64,000 nt of DNA from Zeus faber (GCA_960531495.1 OY482865.1:14835787-14899786), one strand, 5' to 3'; positions 14,087-25,800 are shown, counted from the stretch's first letter. The notes: a model not told the origin generated them from the letters alone. Numbers and translations: made by a program.

Positions 14087-16565
14087 GTTTGTAAACATGT
14101 TCGGTAACTTTATGAGATGTTGCATTTCAAAGGGTTTAGCCTAATGAGATGAGTTTATGTACTGTATATATTTAGCCATAGTAGCTCACATACGATGTAA
14201 TAAGCCTCGTTACGAGACGACTACGGTGTGAATAACCGATGGAGTCATTTAGCTGCAGTAACTCAAACACCACGGAGACTCCCTGTTACACTGTTGTGAT
14301 ACTCAAAATATTTTCCCAAGGTTGGCAGGTCTGTAAAATATGAAAATAAAAAAGATTTACTCCCAATAATAATAATCCGACACCTTTTATTTAGCTTCTT
14401 TGCATATCTTTATTTGTGTGTTTTTCTATATGTTTGAGTCTAGGATCTAGTTGGTTAACTTTACACAAGCGGTCATTTATCTCCAAACAGGTTTGGCAAT
14501 GGATTGTTTTGCTTTATGGATACTGATGTGGAGATCTATAGAGATCTGTGAACAGAGTGATCAATGGTTGGTCACCTGGTGTCCACTGGCAAGCGAAGCC
14601 CTTACTTTATTATCAATTATTCATATTTAATGATATTGTTTTATAAGAAATAACCTAGAGCCGCCACTTAAGCACCGGGCCAACCGCCCAACGCGAGACA
14701 ACCCTGTCCAAATCCTCCGTCGGCTTCCTCGCTACAAGCAACAAACAGCTTCCATGCAATTAATAAATATAAGAAACAACTATTGTATTTATCCACTGTT
14801 TTCATTCAAGTGTTTTTTGTCAGTAGAGTATGGGAGTTCAACATGTACTTGTTATTTCCCAAATTGAGGACAGGGTAATTTGATTATTGGGTTGAGGTAT
14901 AAAAGGGTTATTTAAATTGAAACGCTGGTGGCTTTTAGTGGTACACTTATTTATTTTGTTTTTGCCCTAATGCAACGTATTTGTGTGTTGTGTGCCAGTG
15001 AGATTTGATTTGAAGACCTCAGGCTGCATTTTCTTGGTTTTATTTTTTACCTCTCGCTGTTTTACACATTTAATTTCGACAGTGAGCACTGCGGACAATA
15101 AAATCTTGCTTGGTTTACATAGTAACCTCGTCACCTTGCCTGGAATATAAAATGCAAACGCAATTTGCCTCTCTCGCCGCTGGTTCACATCCATATTTAC
15201 AGTACATTGCACATACTGAAGGTGTCCTTGCAAATCTTACACACACAGCGCAGGACAGGTATGAATTGTCCTGCGCTCACAACTTGGTATCAAAACTCCT
15301 GAGAGATGGCAGTCTTGCCTAACCTCTCCGCTTCTTTCCTGTGGGGCCCGTCAGGGATCATTTGGAGCCAGAGGGAGGCCCATGGCGAAACACCTCCCCC
15401 CCATGAACAATCAATAGCCCGACATCCTGAAGCAGCAGCTCAGTCTGAGGCTAGCTACAGGAGCGGAGATGTAGTAAAACACCTGGTATTCCTGTCCTGC
15501 AGTTCATCTCCCCACTCTCATTTATGCGTCAAAGACCTACAATCAAGATGCCCAGTTGAATGTCTTGTAGATCAACATTAACTAGAAGTATTGCGTGTTT
15601 TGTTTTTCTTTCATCAAGGTATCCATTTTTGACTCCGACTCAATCTTGGAAATGTGCAGGGGCGGAAGTATATCTACGCTTACGTATGCTGCTTTTACAG
15701 GAGGCAAAGATTATATAAGGGCTTTAAAAGTAACTACTGCTCTGAGTTGTTTTGAGCTAAAATTATGTTTTAATCATCAGTTAAGTGCTTTTATTGACTT
15801 TAAATGTATTTTAATTGGGTTCAAAGTGTAATGACTATTTGTTACTTCTGATTGAGTACTCTTCCCTGGCTTTGGCAGCATGCAAGAGGAATATTTCTCA
15901 GTGATTCAGTGCTTGGTCTCAAAGAAAGAACTGACGAAGCTGTTGGTGTAAGACAATGTGAATAAAGGCAGGATTATTGTCCTCTTGTTCACCTTCTATG
16001 AATAAACCTTTTAATAATGTAGTGTTATTTCCACATTCTCGCTTCCCTTTTTCTCCCTTGACCCTGCTAATTATGTATATATTTTTCCAATTACAGGCCC
16101 CATTAACACGCTATTTACATTCCTGGCTGATCCATGCTATTAAAGGATCAATAGCACACCGTTTCATTCATTCATTTATTTCTCTCTCTTTTTAAGGTGA
16201 TCTATATTTATAGATTTCACTCCGGAACCAACTGGCCTTTTCCTTTTTCGATTGTGCCTTAGTGACAGGCAAATACATTCAGGCATTTCCTACCCGGCCT
16301 CCCTGGCAGCAGTGGGAGGTGGGCGGTAAACAAGTTAACAGGGTGGAATCTGCTATTACGGGGAGCGAGGCTCTTCATCAATAGAATCTGTCATAACTGT
16401 AAGCAGAGAGATGATTACTCCACAGAGGCAATTTCCATAACCAAATATCAAATGTAAATCTGTGCAAAGATTAGAACATCAATAGGATATCAATGCATAG
16501 CCTATAGACTTATTTCGCTAAAAATCCCAAACTATAGTCAGACAAACCATATATTCTAGTTTTAT
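14087..16565. other. intronic sequence, possible conserved noncoding parts
   Basis: No gene found. It includes a small perfect stem-loop (15247-15277) and low-repeat stretches at about 15310-15480 and 16030-16470 that look unique and could be conserved noncoding DNA. That is only an impression from composition. Confidence 0.4.
15247..15277. other. perfect 11-bp inverted repeat
   Basis: AGCGCAGGACA (15247-15257) and TGTCCTGCGCT (15267-15277) are exact reverse complements around a 9-nt loop. It is too short for a typical miRNA precursor. Confidence 0.7.
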
Positions 16566-16933
16566 TTCATTCTTTCTGACCGCCAGAGCTAGGCTGCACG
16601 TTGTGTCACATTTGGGGAAGCTAAGGAGGCTATGTTACAGGTAGGTAAACCGGCAGCCATCACAGTGCTGCTTAGCCAGCTCGAGTCCTTTGTGTTAATA
16701 TGTAGTTTGCTCATGCAAGTGGTTCCGCATCAGGAGCCTACACCGGCGAGGTGAATTTGTTTTAACAGCCAGAGTTATTGTTTTTCCTCTGCCGATATCC
16801 CCTATTTCTTTTACGGAAACTCTGATAGCATCGGGCGGCCGAACCTTAGTGTGTCAGCCAGCTAACAAACAGCTAGTAATTGTCAGTTTGGGGTGTCCCC
16901 ACTCTGCGTTAGCGCTGATATTATTATTATTAG

Positions 16934-17401
16934 GTGGCCCCAAAGACGGGACACAATTTCTATCCCACACATTTGTGTGTGGAGCACTTGAGGCAGGACT
17001 TGACTGACGGCGTCCGCATGAACTGTTCCTTCATGCCACTGAACCTAAAGGTCTCTCGACGGGCTCGGGTCGAGGGTCCCCCAGTCGGCTCCCAGGACAG
17101 AGTGGGTGCTGGTACGGGGCAACGCAGGTGTTCACCAGCAGAAGCCTCAGGGGCTCCACCCAGGATATGGGCCGGGAAAGATCCCCTGGTGGCAAAGGTA
17201 GACACCCTAACAGCTCAGATGGTCCAGATCAAGTCACTTCTCCTCTCGTTCCAACCAAGGGACGCCACAGCCATGCTGGTTGGTTTTACCACCACAGTCT
17301 GTGGGGTTCCAGGCGGAGGATGTGGTGCCTTCGGAAACCTGTTCGGCGAGGACGAGGAGAAAGAATCCTTGCATCGAAATCCAGGCTCTGACCGTTGTTA
17401 A
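16934..17401 (+). pseudogene. DIRS gag-like fragment
   Basis: A 155-codon open frame. Its first part (residues 6-45, with HLCVEHLRQDLTDGVRMNCS) resembles the N-terminal domain of fish DIRS gag-like proteins, with a Cys/His pattern that has lost residues. A related frame continues past the stop to about 17505 (AVSESDQKGLKSAF...LGLEEALDAYHLY), so one frameshift has occurred. No start context or upstream promoter was identified. It is recognised by family resemblance and position before the RNase H and recombinase segments. Confidence 0.6.
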
Positions 17402-17505
17402 GTGGCAGTTTCTGAGAGTGATCAGAAGGGCCTGAAGTCAGCCTTTAGTATGGTGTTGACTCCTCTAGGGCTGGAAGAAGCCCTAGACGCGTACCACCTC
17501 TACTT

Positions 17506-19400
17506 TAATAATTAATAATTGACTTGTCAGGGCACCACTCCTCCCATGTTGATTAAGTTGAGAGAAACTAAAGGGGTGAATTTGGGTACATCAATTATTA
17601 AGCATAATTCATCAGTCTAAAAAGGCTTAAGGACTTTTTTTCATTTACATTGACTATTGGACTCAATGCTTAAATACCAACAGACAAACCCCTTTCCAAT
17701 GAATGGATTTATTTTCATCATACTAATCTACTTGAACAAATGAAATAATAGTAAGCATAAAAAAATGAAAACGATAAATGGTAGGGAAAATAAAATGTTG
17801 AAGGCAAGAAATGATCAAGAGAATAAACAATGAATCCAGGATTAAAATGGTGACACTCAACAATACTAGAGAATAGTAAGGTAGAAAGTTATTTGAATCT
17901 CATTAAAAATAATACAACAAGTAACTCTAAGGGGGTATTTGACTTCCCTAAAGGGGAAATTCATTAAATTCGGCACCTGTCATGATTATTAAGCAGAATC
18001 GGAAGTCTTCTGCCTTTACAGATCACTGAGTCATGGTTGGTAGTTTCAGCAGTTCTCCAGACCTTACGTGGGCTGCGTCAGCATTCCCAAGTGGACCGAG
18101 ATGGTTTGCTGGTGTGGGGACTTTCGGAGGCGTGATCCTTGCCCCGTGATCTCACTGTGGTGGACTCTGTCCGGGTGAACTAATCCGACTGTACGATGAC
18201 TTCCAGGTTGAATGGCGATGACTTGGGGTGCTTCATTGGTCGGGGTCTAACCTGGAAACAAATTCATCTAACTACACTAACTTAATCAATTAGGTTTGGC
18301 CCATTTGTGGATCGGTTGAAAAACAGAATAAGAAAATAAGCTAATGTTGTAAAAATCGCCATGTTTAGTGATAAAAAAGGAAAATTTAAGAAAATACAGC
18401 TTGGTGGCTGGAGCAGGCTTGTTTTGTAAGGTCTTAGTTGAGATTCAAGAGGTTTATTCATCACATACATATAAATATTTTCATACATATATGTAGTGAA
18501 ATGTCAATGCAACGCACCCGGTGATTACCCACTATGTTCTAGACTGATCACAATAGCTACCTAAGAATTTCTACTTGACTAATTAACTGATTCCTAAAAC
18601 GAAATGCAGTAATGCGTGCAGACTTAAGGTAAAGACTTGAAGAAAACTAAAATTAAATAAAGGGAAAAGTTCTCCACTCAAGTGATGAACCAGACCGAAG
18701 ACTTGTGTGGTCAATGGCTTGTTATAAACACTGGGCTGCGGGGGAGGAGTCTGTGTACCTTCCTTCCTTAAATGGAGGCGGGGGCTGAGTTTGAGTGCCT
18801 CCTTAGTTTTAAAAATGGCTAATTATTTCTAATTAGGGAATTTAATTTCTTGACAAGCAAAAGTCACATCTCTTCACACAACACTTGTGTTCAAACCAAT
18901 AAAAAAATCTCACGACCAACTCTTGTGACAATGTTTACATACAAATATGTAACATAAAAAGAAAACAAAACGCATGGTTCAGGCATCAGTCATCTTTCAA
19001 AACCATTCTCTCTATCTAACATAACATTCGTGACTAACTATTAAGACGATTCCTAATTACTAACTATAACAACATCATTTCAACACTTCTTAAAAAAAAA
19101 AAAAAAAAAAAAAAAATCATCATCTTTAGTCTGGTTATATCACACACAAAGGGGAGTCACTGTTTCCCTAAATGGCAACATGGAGGTTAATACATTTAAA
19201 CAGCATCATCTTGTGATCATCTTCAGTGAGTTTGATCATTTTCCATAGACGCATCTGCAGAAATGTTGCTTCCATTATTGCAAATTTGATGTTGGTTCAT
19301 ATTACTTTCAGACTTAAGGCTTAACACAAAGGAAAGGTGCAATTGCAAAATAAACCAGGTGGGTCTTTCATCTTTTGACCTGGCCCGCTTTGGACAAACA
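17506..19400. mobile_element. AT-rich insertion replacing the DIRS RT region
   Basis: About 1.9 kb of AT-rich DNA lies between DIRS gag-like and RNase H-like parts. It has no coding frame over 70 codons. Related segments with ATTATTAAGCA.AAT (near 17597 and 17977) suggest an internal repeat. A TTTATTCATCACATACATATAA...GTAGTGAAATG segment (18451-18502) resembles a motif in fish non-LTR element tails. A 26-bp A-run lies at 19092-19117. It may be a separate non-autonomous retroelement, or several; the family is unresolved. Confidence 0.45.
19092..19117 (+). repeat. poly(A) run
   Basis: 26 consecutive A residues. It could be the tail of a retroposed insertion on the + strand within the AT-rich block, or simple expansion. 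Confidence 0.9.
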
Positions 19401-19405
19401 AAAGA

Positions 19406-19843
19406 ATGGTGTTTCCGGGTGGCCTTCAGCTGGACTTCATGCGACACAGAACTAGAAGGCTGAATGACACGGGCAGGCTGTCTCTCATGCAGTCATGGAG
19501 TAGAAGACGCTCCCCGTCGGCAGGCGTCATCTTGGGCTCGATTCAGTCTCATCTGGAAGGAGTCGCCAAGGACACGTCAAGGTCGGACTGGGAAGTTGTC
19601 TGGCAGCACAGGGCTGTTGGAGGTGTGTGGGATGGCCCTCAGAATTCAGAGCACATAAATACCCTTGAGCTATGGCCAGTGTTTTTGGCTCTCAAACGCT
19701 TCTTTCCATGTCTGGAGGGCAGGCATGTATTAGTCAGGACAGATGGGACCATTGCAATTGAGAGCTCCGATCTTGCACCTACACCTGGGACAGCTGGAGT
19801 TCTGGGTTTGGCTTTCATGGGTCGAAAACTTCTGAATGCCTGA
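19406..19843 (+). pseudogene. DIRS RT/RNase H-like C-terminal segment
   Basis: A 145-codon open frame. The segment VWQHRAVGGVWDGPQNSEHI followed by NTLELWPVFLALKRF and LEGRHVLVRTDGT matches the RNase H-like region of fish DIRS polyproteins (the usual pattern is HINTLEL..VFLAL...GRHVLVRTDNT). The usual Asn after RTD is Gly here. The upstream reverse-transcriptase domain is missing, replaced by the AT-rich insertion ending near 19400. The frame ends at 19843 before the usual C-terminus. Confidence 0.75.
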
Positions 19844-19854
19844 CCACGCTGTCG

Positions 19855-20635
19855 TTGAAAAATCCGAAACTCCAGAACATCATCAACCAGGTATTTTACG
19901 ACTGGTGCGAGTCAAGAGGAAGATCCAGAGCGTCGTTCCATGCCATAATACCACGCTTCCTGCAGTCCCTGCTGGAAGTTAAGAGGTCACCTTCCAGCGG
20001 TTGTCCACCTTTGCAGCCTACGATAGCCATGAGGGTGCCCTCATTGGACTTACCCCTGGTGCTAGAGCCCCTATTGCTGCCTCCCTTGGAGCCACTCTGT
20101 GCAGAGTTGAAGGGACTTTCAGCCAAGATGGCTTTTCCTTTAACAGTGTCCCCAGCCAAACGTGTTGGCGAACTCCATGCACTGTCATGAGTTATCCTGT
20201 GGCCCAACCCAGCATTCCTCCCAAAGAGGCCCACTTCCACATTAAGTCATTGAGTTGGCTGCTTTTAACCCACCACAGGATGGAGGCTGTGAGCAGGCGA
20301 GACTATCTTTTCTAGTAAGAACACTTGGAGCTTATGAAGGTCTGACGGCAGCCATTCGCCAGACCGACCGCTGTATTAACAGAGACTATCTCATTGGATT
20401 GTGGATGTTATATCCCAGGCGTTCAAGACTAAGGGCTGTCCTCCCGCTGGTGTTAGGGGTCACTCTACAAGAAGTGTTGCCACAACGTGGCCAGCCTTAA
20501 ACGGTGTGCCGTTGAAATACATCTGCGGTGCAGTTACTTGGGCGTCCCTGTACGTTCGCCAGATACTACCGGTTCAATGTCGCCACTCCCAGTGCCATTG
20601 GAGCGGCTGTTCTACCAGGGCCATCAACAGATTAG
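19855..20635 (+). pseudogene. DIRS tyrosine recombinase, frameshifted
   Basis: The integrating enzyme of DIRS elements. The first piece (19855-20190) holds RFLQSLLEVKRSPS and later LPLVLEPL...SAKRVGELHALS, which includes the first catalytic Arg. A piece in a different frame (20401-20570) contains HSTRSVATTW, the HxxR catalytic pair. A third frame (20552-20635) holds TFARYYRFNVATPS with the tyrosine nucleophile region, ending at TAG. All catalytic positions are recognisable, but at least two frameshifts separate them, so no functional protein can be made. Confidence 0.8.
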
Positions 20636-20679
20636 GTGAGGGGAGGTTGCTCTTCATGATTTTTTTGGTATCAGTCATC

Positions 20680-20976
20680 AGTGTGAAACACTGCCTCTGG
20701 CTGTCAGTAAGAATAAAAGAAAGTTACGTATATAACTATGGTTCTATGAATTCTGGGTGACAGCCAGCGTCACTCGGAGCCTTGGCGAGAAGGAAGAAGA
20801 TTCCATAGGAATAGCCAGAGTCCCATGTGATTATGTAGGGGTGGACCATGGGCACCGAGGGTCACACGGTACTTGATTGATATAAAATTCTCGACTGCGC
20901 ATGTGTGAGGTGGATAAATCCATTGTGAAACACTGCCTCAGGTGGTCATCCAGAATTCATAGATTACATTCGTAGT
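20680..20976. repeat. DIRS terminal inverted and direct repeats
   Basis: GTGAAACACTGCCTC is present at about 20682-20696 and again at about 20934-20948. The segment TATGGTTCTATGAATTCTGG (about 20733-20752) appears inverted as CCAGAATTCATAGATTAC (about 20950-20967). This mixed direct and inverted arrangement is how DIRS elements encode their replication ends. Confidence 0.75.
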
Positions 20977-20980
20977 TACT

Positions 20981-22866
20981 GGCGTAGTTTTTTTTTTTTT
21001 TTTACACACGCGTCCGTGGGCAACACAAAATACCGACAGAAAGGTTTGTTTAAACTAGTGATGATAACAGAGTAGCCTGACAATCCATCTTTAAAGTAGG
21101 TGAACAAGCAGAGCTGCTTGAGAGATTTTTAACACAAGACAACTGATAGCTTAGGTAAAAAATGAGGAACCATGCCAAAACATGTTTTTTCCTTGGGCAG
21201 GGAGAAAACGCTGAACAAAATAGAAGAACATGGGATTTAACAGAAGCTGGTGGGAATGAAAAATAAAGTGATGGTGAGGACAACGACGTACTATATCCAC
21301 AGCCCAAACTGCTACAGACAGCAGGGGTTAAATGTAACGTTTTAAATTCATCCCACAGTCGCAAAGGCTTTCCATGGCTGGACTGCAGTGATGACTTGAT
21401 GCATTGCAAATTCTGCAAGGCTCAGGCAAAGTTGGCAATAAATGATTGTTCAGCTCAGGAGAACGCACATGTGATGTGATTCTGTGAAAAGCATACAGTC
21501 TCTTGAAAACACTAGCAGGGCGTGTGCGTATGCATTTAGCCTTGTGGAGGCAGCTGTCAGGAGGCAAGTGAGGCTGTCAGAGCAGGTGGAAAGTAGGCTG
21601 TTGTGGATCAAGTTCAATACAGCCTACTCTATTGCAAAAGAAGAGGAGCCCTTACACCCGCTTTGTCTTGTTGTTTTCCTTACATAAGAATAACTGCGAG
21701 TATATAAACCAGATTTTTGGTATCGGAGGAAATGATTGGTCTACAATGAAAGAACTCCCGAAGAAGTTAATATCTACTTCAACTGAGTCTGACAGCTCAA
21801 ACACAAAACTATTGAATACTATTATTTTGTTTTCGTGATGGAAAATGAAAAACCAGTCAACCTGCTCATGTGTTCAGAGCGCCCTCCAAGGTTTTTTGAG
21901 CACAGAAATTCAGTTAAAAATGCCCTTTGATTACTTCCTGTGCTCTGAGATCTTTCAAAGTAGTGGAGAATGCTCTTATTAAAACAATGTTACTGCCTTG
22001 CCTTTGTATGTTTATATTCAACCAAATGAAATCCATCGACACCCAAAAAACTGAAATTAACGGGCATTGTACTTTGATGGCATCGTTTTTGCAGTGTTTA
22101 TACTGGTGGGAAATACTACAAACTCCAACACAATAGCAATGGGATAACAAAGCCAAAGTAATACTTTTTTACAAAACTGCCATACAGTATAGGGAAATAC
22201 TTTGGCTTGTTATTTTTCCCCTAATGGTAGTTAATTTATTTGTATGCTTCCTTAACCACCCCTTTAAGATGAATGTTTTTATTGTTATTGTTTCCATCTT
22301 TCATCGTGCTATTAATATTTGATATGATGGTGGTTGTCTACAAAGGGGACACAGTGGTGCACTCAGGAGTAGATCTATAACCCACTATACGGGACAGCAT
22401 TGAGAGATGATTGGCTTTTGTTGGACATTGCTGTTCAATAGCCCAAATGGAGTCTTCACGCTAGACTGAGCTTAAAGCGGTGAGGGTGACCCATTAAAGC
22501 ATGGCATCTTTTTTTTCTCTAATCCACATGTGCAGCCTTGTAAAGGGGGACGGTTTGTCTTTTAATAAGCAGCCATTGCCATTGTTTGATTTTATTATTT
22601 TTATTTATCAGAGGTCACTTGGAGAGGTTAGCATATATATCTATATAGGTAGATCTATCAATTGCTTTCAGTACCTTTTGCTTAACGCTTCAAAGACGTT
22701 TACTTTGTTCATGAGAGTCTGCTTGATCGCTCACGCTCGCTTGCTCAAAGCCTCTTCTCACCTCTTCCCCATGCCCGTCGCTGCCACACGGTCTGAGGCT
22801 TAGATCACTCATCGCTCAAAGCAGGTTTGATCTTGTTGCCCCCAGCATGCATGGCACACTCGTGTA

Positions 22867-22869
<3 letters not shown>
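20981..22869. other. intronic sequence around the zinc-finger remnant
   Basis: Apart from the pseudogene at 21357-21840, AT-rich DNA without other recognised features. The 122-codon minus frame (21050-21418) overlaps the upstream part of the remnant on the wrong strand. Confidence 0.45.
21357..21840 (+). pseudogene. hAT-type zinc-finger protein remnant (ZNF862-like)
   Basis: The first frame (21357-21479) reads SRKGFPWLDCSDDLMHCKFC and then KAQAK, a pattern like the TTF/BED-type finger that begins hAT-derived ZNF862-like proteins (FPWL...C..C). A second frame (21484-21687) gives WIKFNTAYSIAKEEEPL, and a third (21632-21838) KKRSPYTRFVLLFSLHKNN. Together these resemble the FNTAYxxAKEExPFTKF...LxxLxKxNG segment of that family. 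Three frames in 480 bp mean at least two frameshifts, so it is dead. It lies just downstream of the DIRS element. Whether it is a transposase or a retroposed host copy cannot be told. Confidence 0.6.

Positions 22870-22927
<58 letters not shown>
22870..22927 (+). repeat. (CA)n microsatellite
   Basis: About 29 CA units on the + strand. It is the longest tract with CA, rather than TG, on the transcribed-sense strand. Confidence 0.97.
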
Positions 22928-22930
<3 letters not shown>

Positions 22931-23070
22931 CTTGCACTCACAACTTCAGATCGCTCCTTCAATCTTCTCCAGGGCTCAGTTTGATAAATGCCTAATTCTG
23001 CTGGATGAGCAAGGGGTTGTAGGTGGGAGGGCCTCCACTCTGTCTTTCTGTGCGTCTGTCTTTCATTGTC

Positions 23071-23250
<180 letters not shown>

Positions 23251-23739
23251 CAGAGGACGGGAGAGGCAGAGGCCTGTGCGCGGATGACTGATGCTGTTTA
23301 CCCATTGCCTCCCACCAACGTTTCATATTTGCCCTCTGCGCTGCCACAAAGCAGATCCGCGCACATTCACATTCACTTCAACTCACACCTGCTTTAGTAA
23401 TGATCATAAACATGATAATGAGTGAATATCTTCTAAGGCCAGAAAGAACAGGCACGCATAAACATTGCACCACACTTTATTTTTCTTGCCATTGCAAGCG
23501 TTCTTCTCTCTTTGAGGTTGTGATGTTCCCTGTGCACACAAACACAGAAGACTTACTCACAGGTACTCTAAAAAGCCATATGTATCCACACCCGACTGTA
23601 AAACCAGCATGAGCTCTTGTATACACACTACTGGCCAGGTTGTATTTACTGCTGCCAAGCCATCTTTCTTGTCTCCATTTCTTCTTCTTCTTTTCTCAAG
23701 CTATGTAACCTGTACTGTAATAAGGGTTGTGCGATATGA

Positions 23740-23828
23740 CTATATAGAAGTTACTATCGTTTGTGTCTGTATGTATGTATGTATATGTAAGTATATCTGT
23801 GTATGCATGTGTATGTAAGTATATATGT
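23740..23828. repeat. ATGT/GTAT-rich microsatellite-like tract
   Basis: Irregular GTATGTAT and GTATATGT units lead directly into the Tc1-like terminus at 23828. Confidence 0.6.
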
Positions 23829-24275
23829 ACAGACGTGGACAAATTTGTTCGTACTCTTACAGCTCATTGAAACAATGCTTAATTTCTCCTGAAAAGTGAT
23901 GAAATTAAAAGCAATTTTCTCAAGCATACCTGCATGCCTTTGGTATGTCATAGAGTAGATTGCTAAAGGGATCAATTATATTCTAAAATGGCCTGGGCAG
24001 ATTTGTTGGTACCCCTTAGAAAAGATTATAAATAATTGGATTATAGTGATATTTCAACCTAACTCTTTTCTTTAATTGGTATCGCACGTCTTCCATCTTA
24101 TAAACAGTCATTCATCCTAGTTAAATGGAGAAAAGTTGTCACTTTGCTGTTTGGCAACATCGTGTGCACCACACGGAACATGGACCAGAGAACGCAAAGG
24201 AAAGAGTTGTCTGAGGAGATCAGAAAGAAAATTATAGACAAGCATGTTAAAGGTGAAAGCTATAAGCCATTTGTC
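23828..24275 (+). mobile_element. Tc1-like transposon, 5' fragment
   Basis: The left end reads ACAGACGTGGACAAATTTGT, followed by CTCATTGAAACAATGCTTAA and CTCCTGAAAAGTGATGAAAT, the 5' non-coding part of a well-known fish Tc1-like family. The transposase start is at 24180 (MDQRTQRKELSEEIRKKIID), the first helix of the paired-like DNA-binding domain. Homology stops near 24275, where a CT microsatellite begins. The rest of the transposase and the right terminus are absent. Confidence 0.85.
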
Positions 24276-24279
24276 TACT

Positions 24280-24280
<1 letters not shown>

Positions 24281-24328
<48 letters not shown>
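24281..24328 (+). repeat. (CT)n microsatellite at Tc1 breakpoint
   Basis: CTCTCTCGCT followed by about 19 CT units. It starts exactly where the Tc1 transposase homology ends. Confidence 0.95.
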
Positions 24329-24332
<4 letters not shown>

Positions 24333-25286
24333 CGCGAGTCAGAACTGCATGTGGGAGCGAATGTAAATGTGTTGATGAAAAACTTGGATAAGGACATGTC
24401 AAGTTGCATGATGGCTCCATTGATGGATTATTAGAACATTGAGGGTGACTATCGAGCCGAACCAAAGTACCTTTTTGTTTGCCGATCACGTTTTACTTCA
24501 ATGTTTCAGTGAATTAATTGACAACTTCTATTTTGCAAAAAAATGTTCGTGTTTGCTTTCAAGGTTATTTTGCAAGTTACTGAACAGTCCAACTTAACTA
24601 ATTTCCCTATTTAAAAAAAAAAAGATATATATATATAGCCCTACAAGGTAACAAAACCTAAAAGGAAAAAATAAAACTACCTCCTATTGTTTAATTGGTG
24701 TCTTTAAGGAAGGTGCGTAAAATGGCTCCTTCGTCACCATCAAAATCTGTAAATATATGTTATGTAATGTTATTTCCCATTGAAGTTACCCCTAAACTGC
24801 TTGTTTGCCTATTTTGAACGCAAAAAAAAGAAAGGCTCCTGTGAACTCCACCTTAAATAGAATTTATTTTACCGCAATTAAAATTTGCGCTCCGAGGGTC
24901 CAGGGGGCGACTGGCGCAGCATACAAAGTCTCACCATGCTTGCCCCTTAATGTAAAGTTAAATTTACCTCAGATGAGTTGACCACCCTGTCGCAGCCTGA
25001 ATTGGTGTGACACTGAGTTTCTCCAGTAGTCAAAAAAAGGTTATTTGTGTTTTTGGTTCCAGAGACATTCCCTTTTGATTGCTATTGCTAAAAAATGTCA
25101 GCCTGCCATGACATTTTTTTTTTTTTTTTTTGGTTTTGTTTTTTTTGCCATCCTGACAGCATTTTGGCTCTGGCTTGACGTGTCACCTACCGTCCTTGTT
25201 ACTTTAAAACAGCTAAGTGAATTAAATCTGCTGCAGTTTTAAAACTTGCCCCCGGGCCAGGTTTCACTTCAATGCTACCAAATGGA

Positions 25287-25288
<2 letters not shown>

Positions 25289-25341
<53 letters not shown>

Positions 25342-25355
25342 TGTGTGTGTGTGTG
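25289..25355 (+). repeat. (TG)n microsatellite, interrupted once
   Basis: Two TG blocks (25289-25334 and 25336-25355) separated by one extra G, followed by GCGCTCGCGCTC. Confidence 0.95.
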
Positions 25356-25734
25356 CGCTCGCGCTCACATTTCCTTTTTCTCTATTGTCTCCATCGCTTC
25401 AACACAATCCCAGCGTTTATGAGATTACCAGAGCCCATTTATGCTCCGGCGGGAGCCATCTTGGCTTGGAGGAGGCCTCCGCTGGGAACCATCTGGGCTC
25501 AACTCAAAACAGTTTCCATACTGCCTATCCTTTCTACACCATTGTGACAATTGCTATTTACTTTGAACCGAAGGTATAAAGTATCTATGTGAATCCTTTT
25601 CAACTGTAGGCACATGCTGGGCTTCCCCCTCCCCCCCCCATTTACTTTCATTCCTCAAGCTGTGCGACAACAAGGGGAGTAGAAGGAGAGAAGAGAGTCG
25701 TGGCGGGTAAGCGACTTCACTAGGCAGGTGTTGG

Positions 25735-25800
25735 CGTGCCGGGGATGTAGGCACGGCAGCGAGGCCGGGGAGGGGGGCGGGCGCGGCGAGAGGCTGAGGT
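25735..25800. other. short GC-box-rich patch
   Basis: GGCCGGGGAGGGGGGCGGGC and flanking CpGs form a GC-box-like cluster. It could act as a weak promoter or be chance GC-rich sequence. Confidence 0.35.

Larger units (their letters stand above)
16566..20980 (+). mobile_element. degenerate DIRS1-like retrotransposon, interrupted
   Basis: DIRS elements are retrotransposons that integrate with a tyrosine recombinase instead of a DDE integrase. In order, this copy shows a gag-like fragment (16934-17401), an AT-rich insertion where the reverse transcriptase should be, an RNase H-like segment (19406-19843), and tyrosine-recombinase pieces (19855-20635). The right end has the split and inverted repeats expected of DIRS: GTGAAACACTGCCTC occurs at about 20682 and 20934, and TCTATGAATTCTGG at about 20743 is inverted at about 20950-20963. 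The left border rests on a TGACCGCCAGAG remnant near 16578 and is less sure. Frameshifts and stops show the copy is dead. Confidence 0.85.

Noticed and set aside
15247-15277. miRNA precursor
   Set aside because: The stem is only 11 bp, too short for a pre-miRNA.
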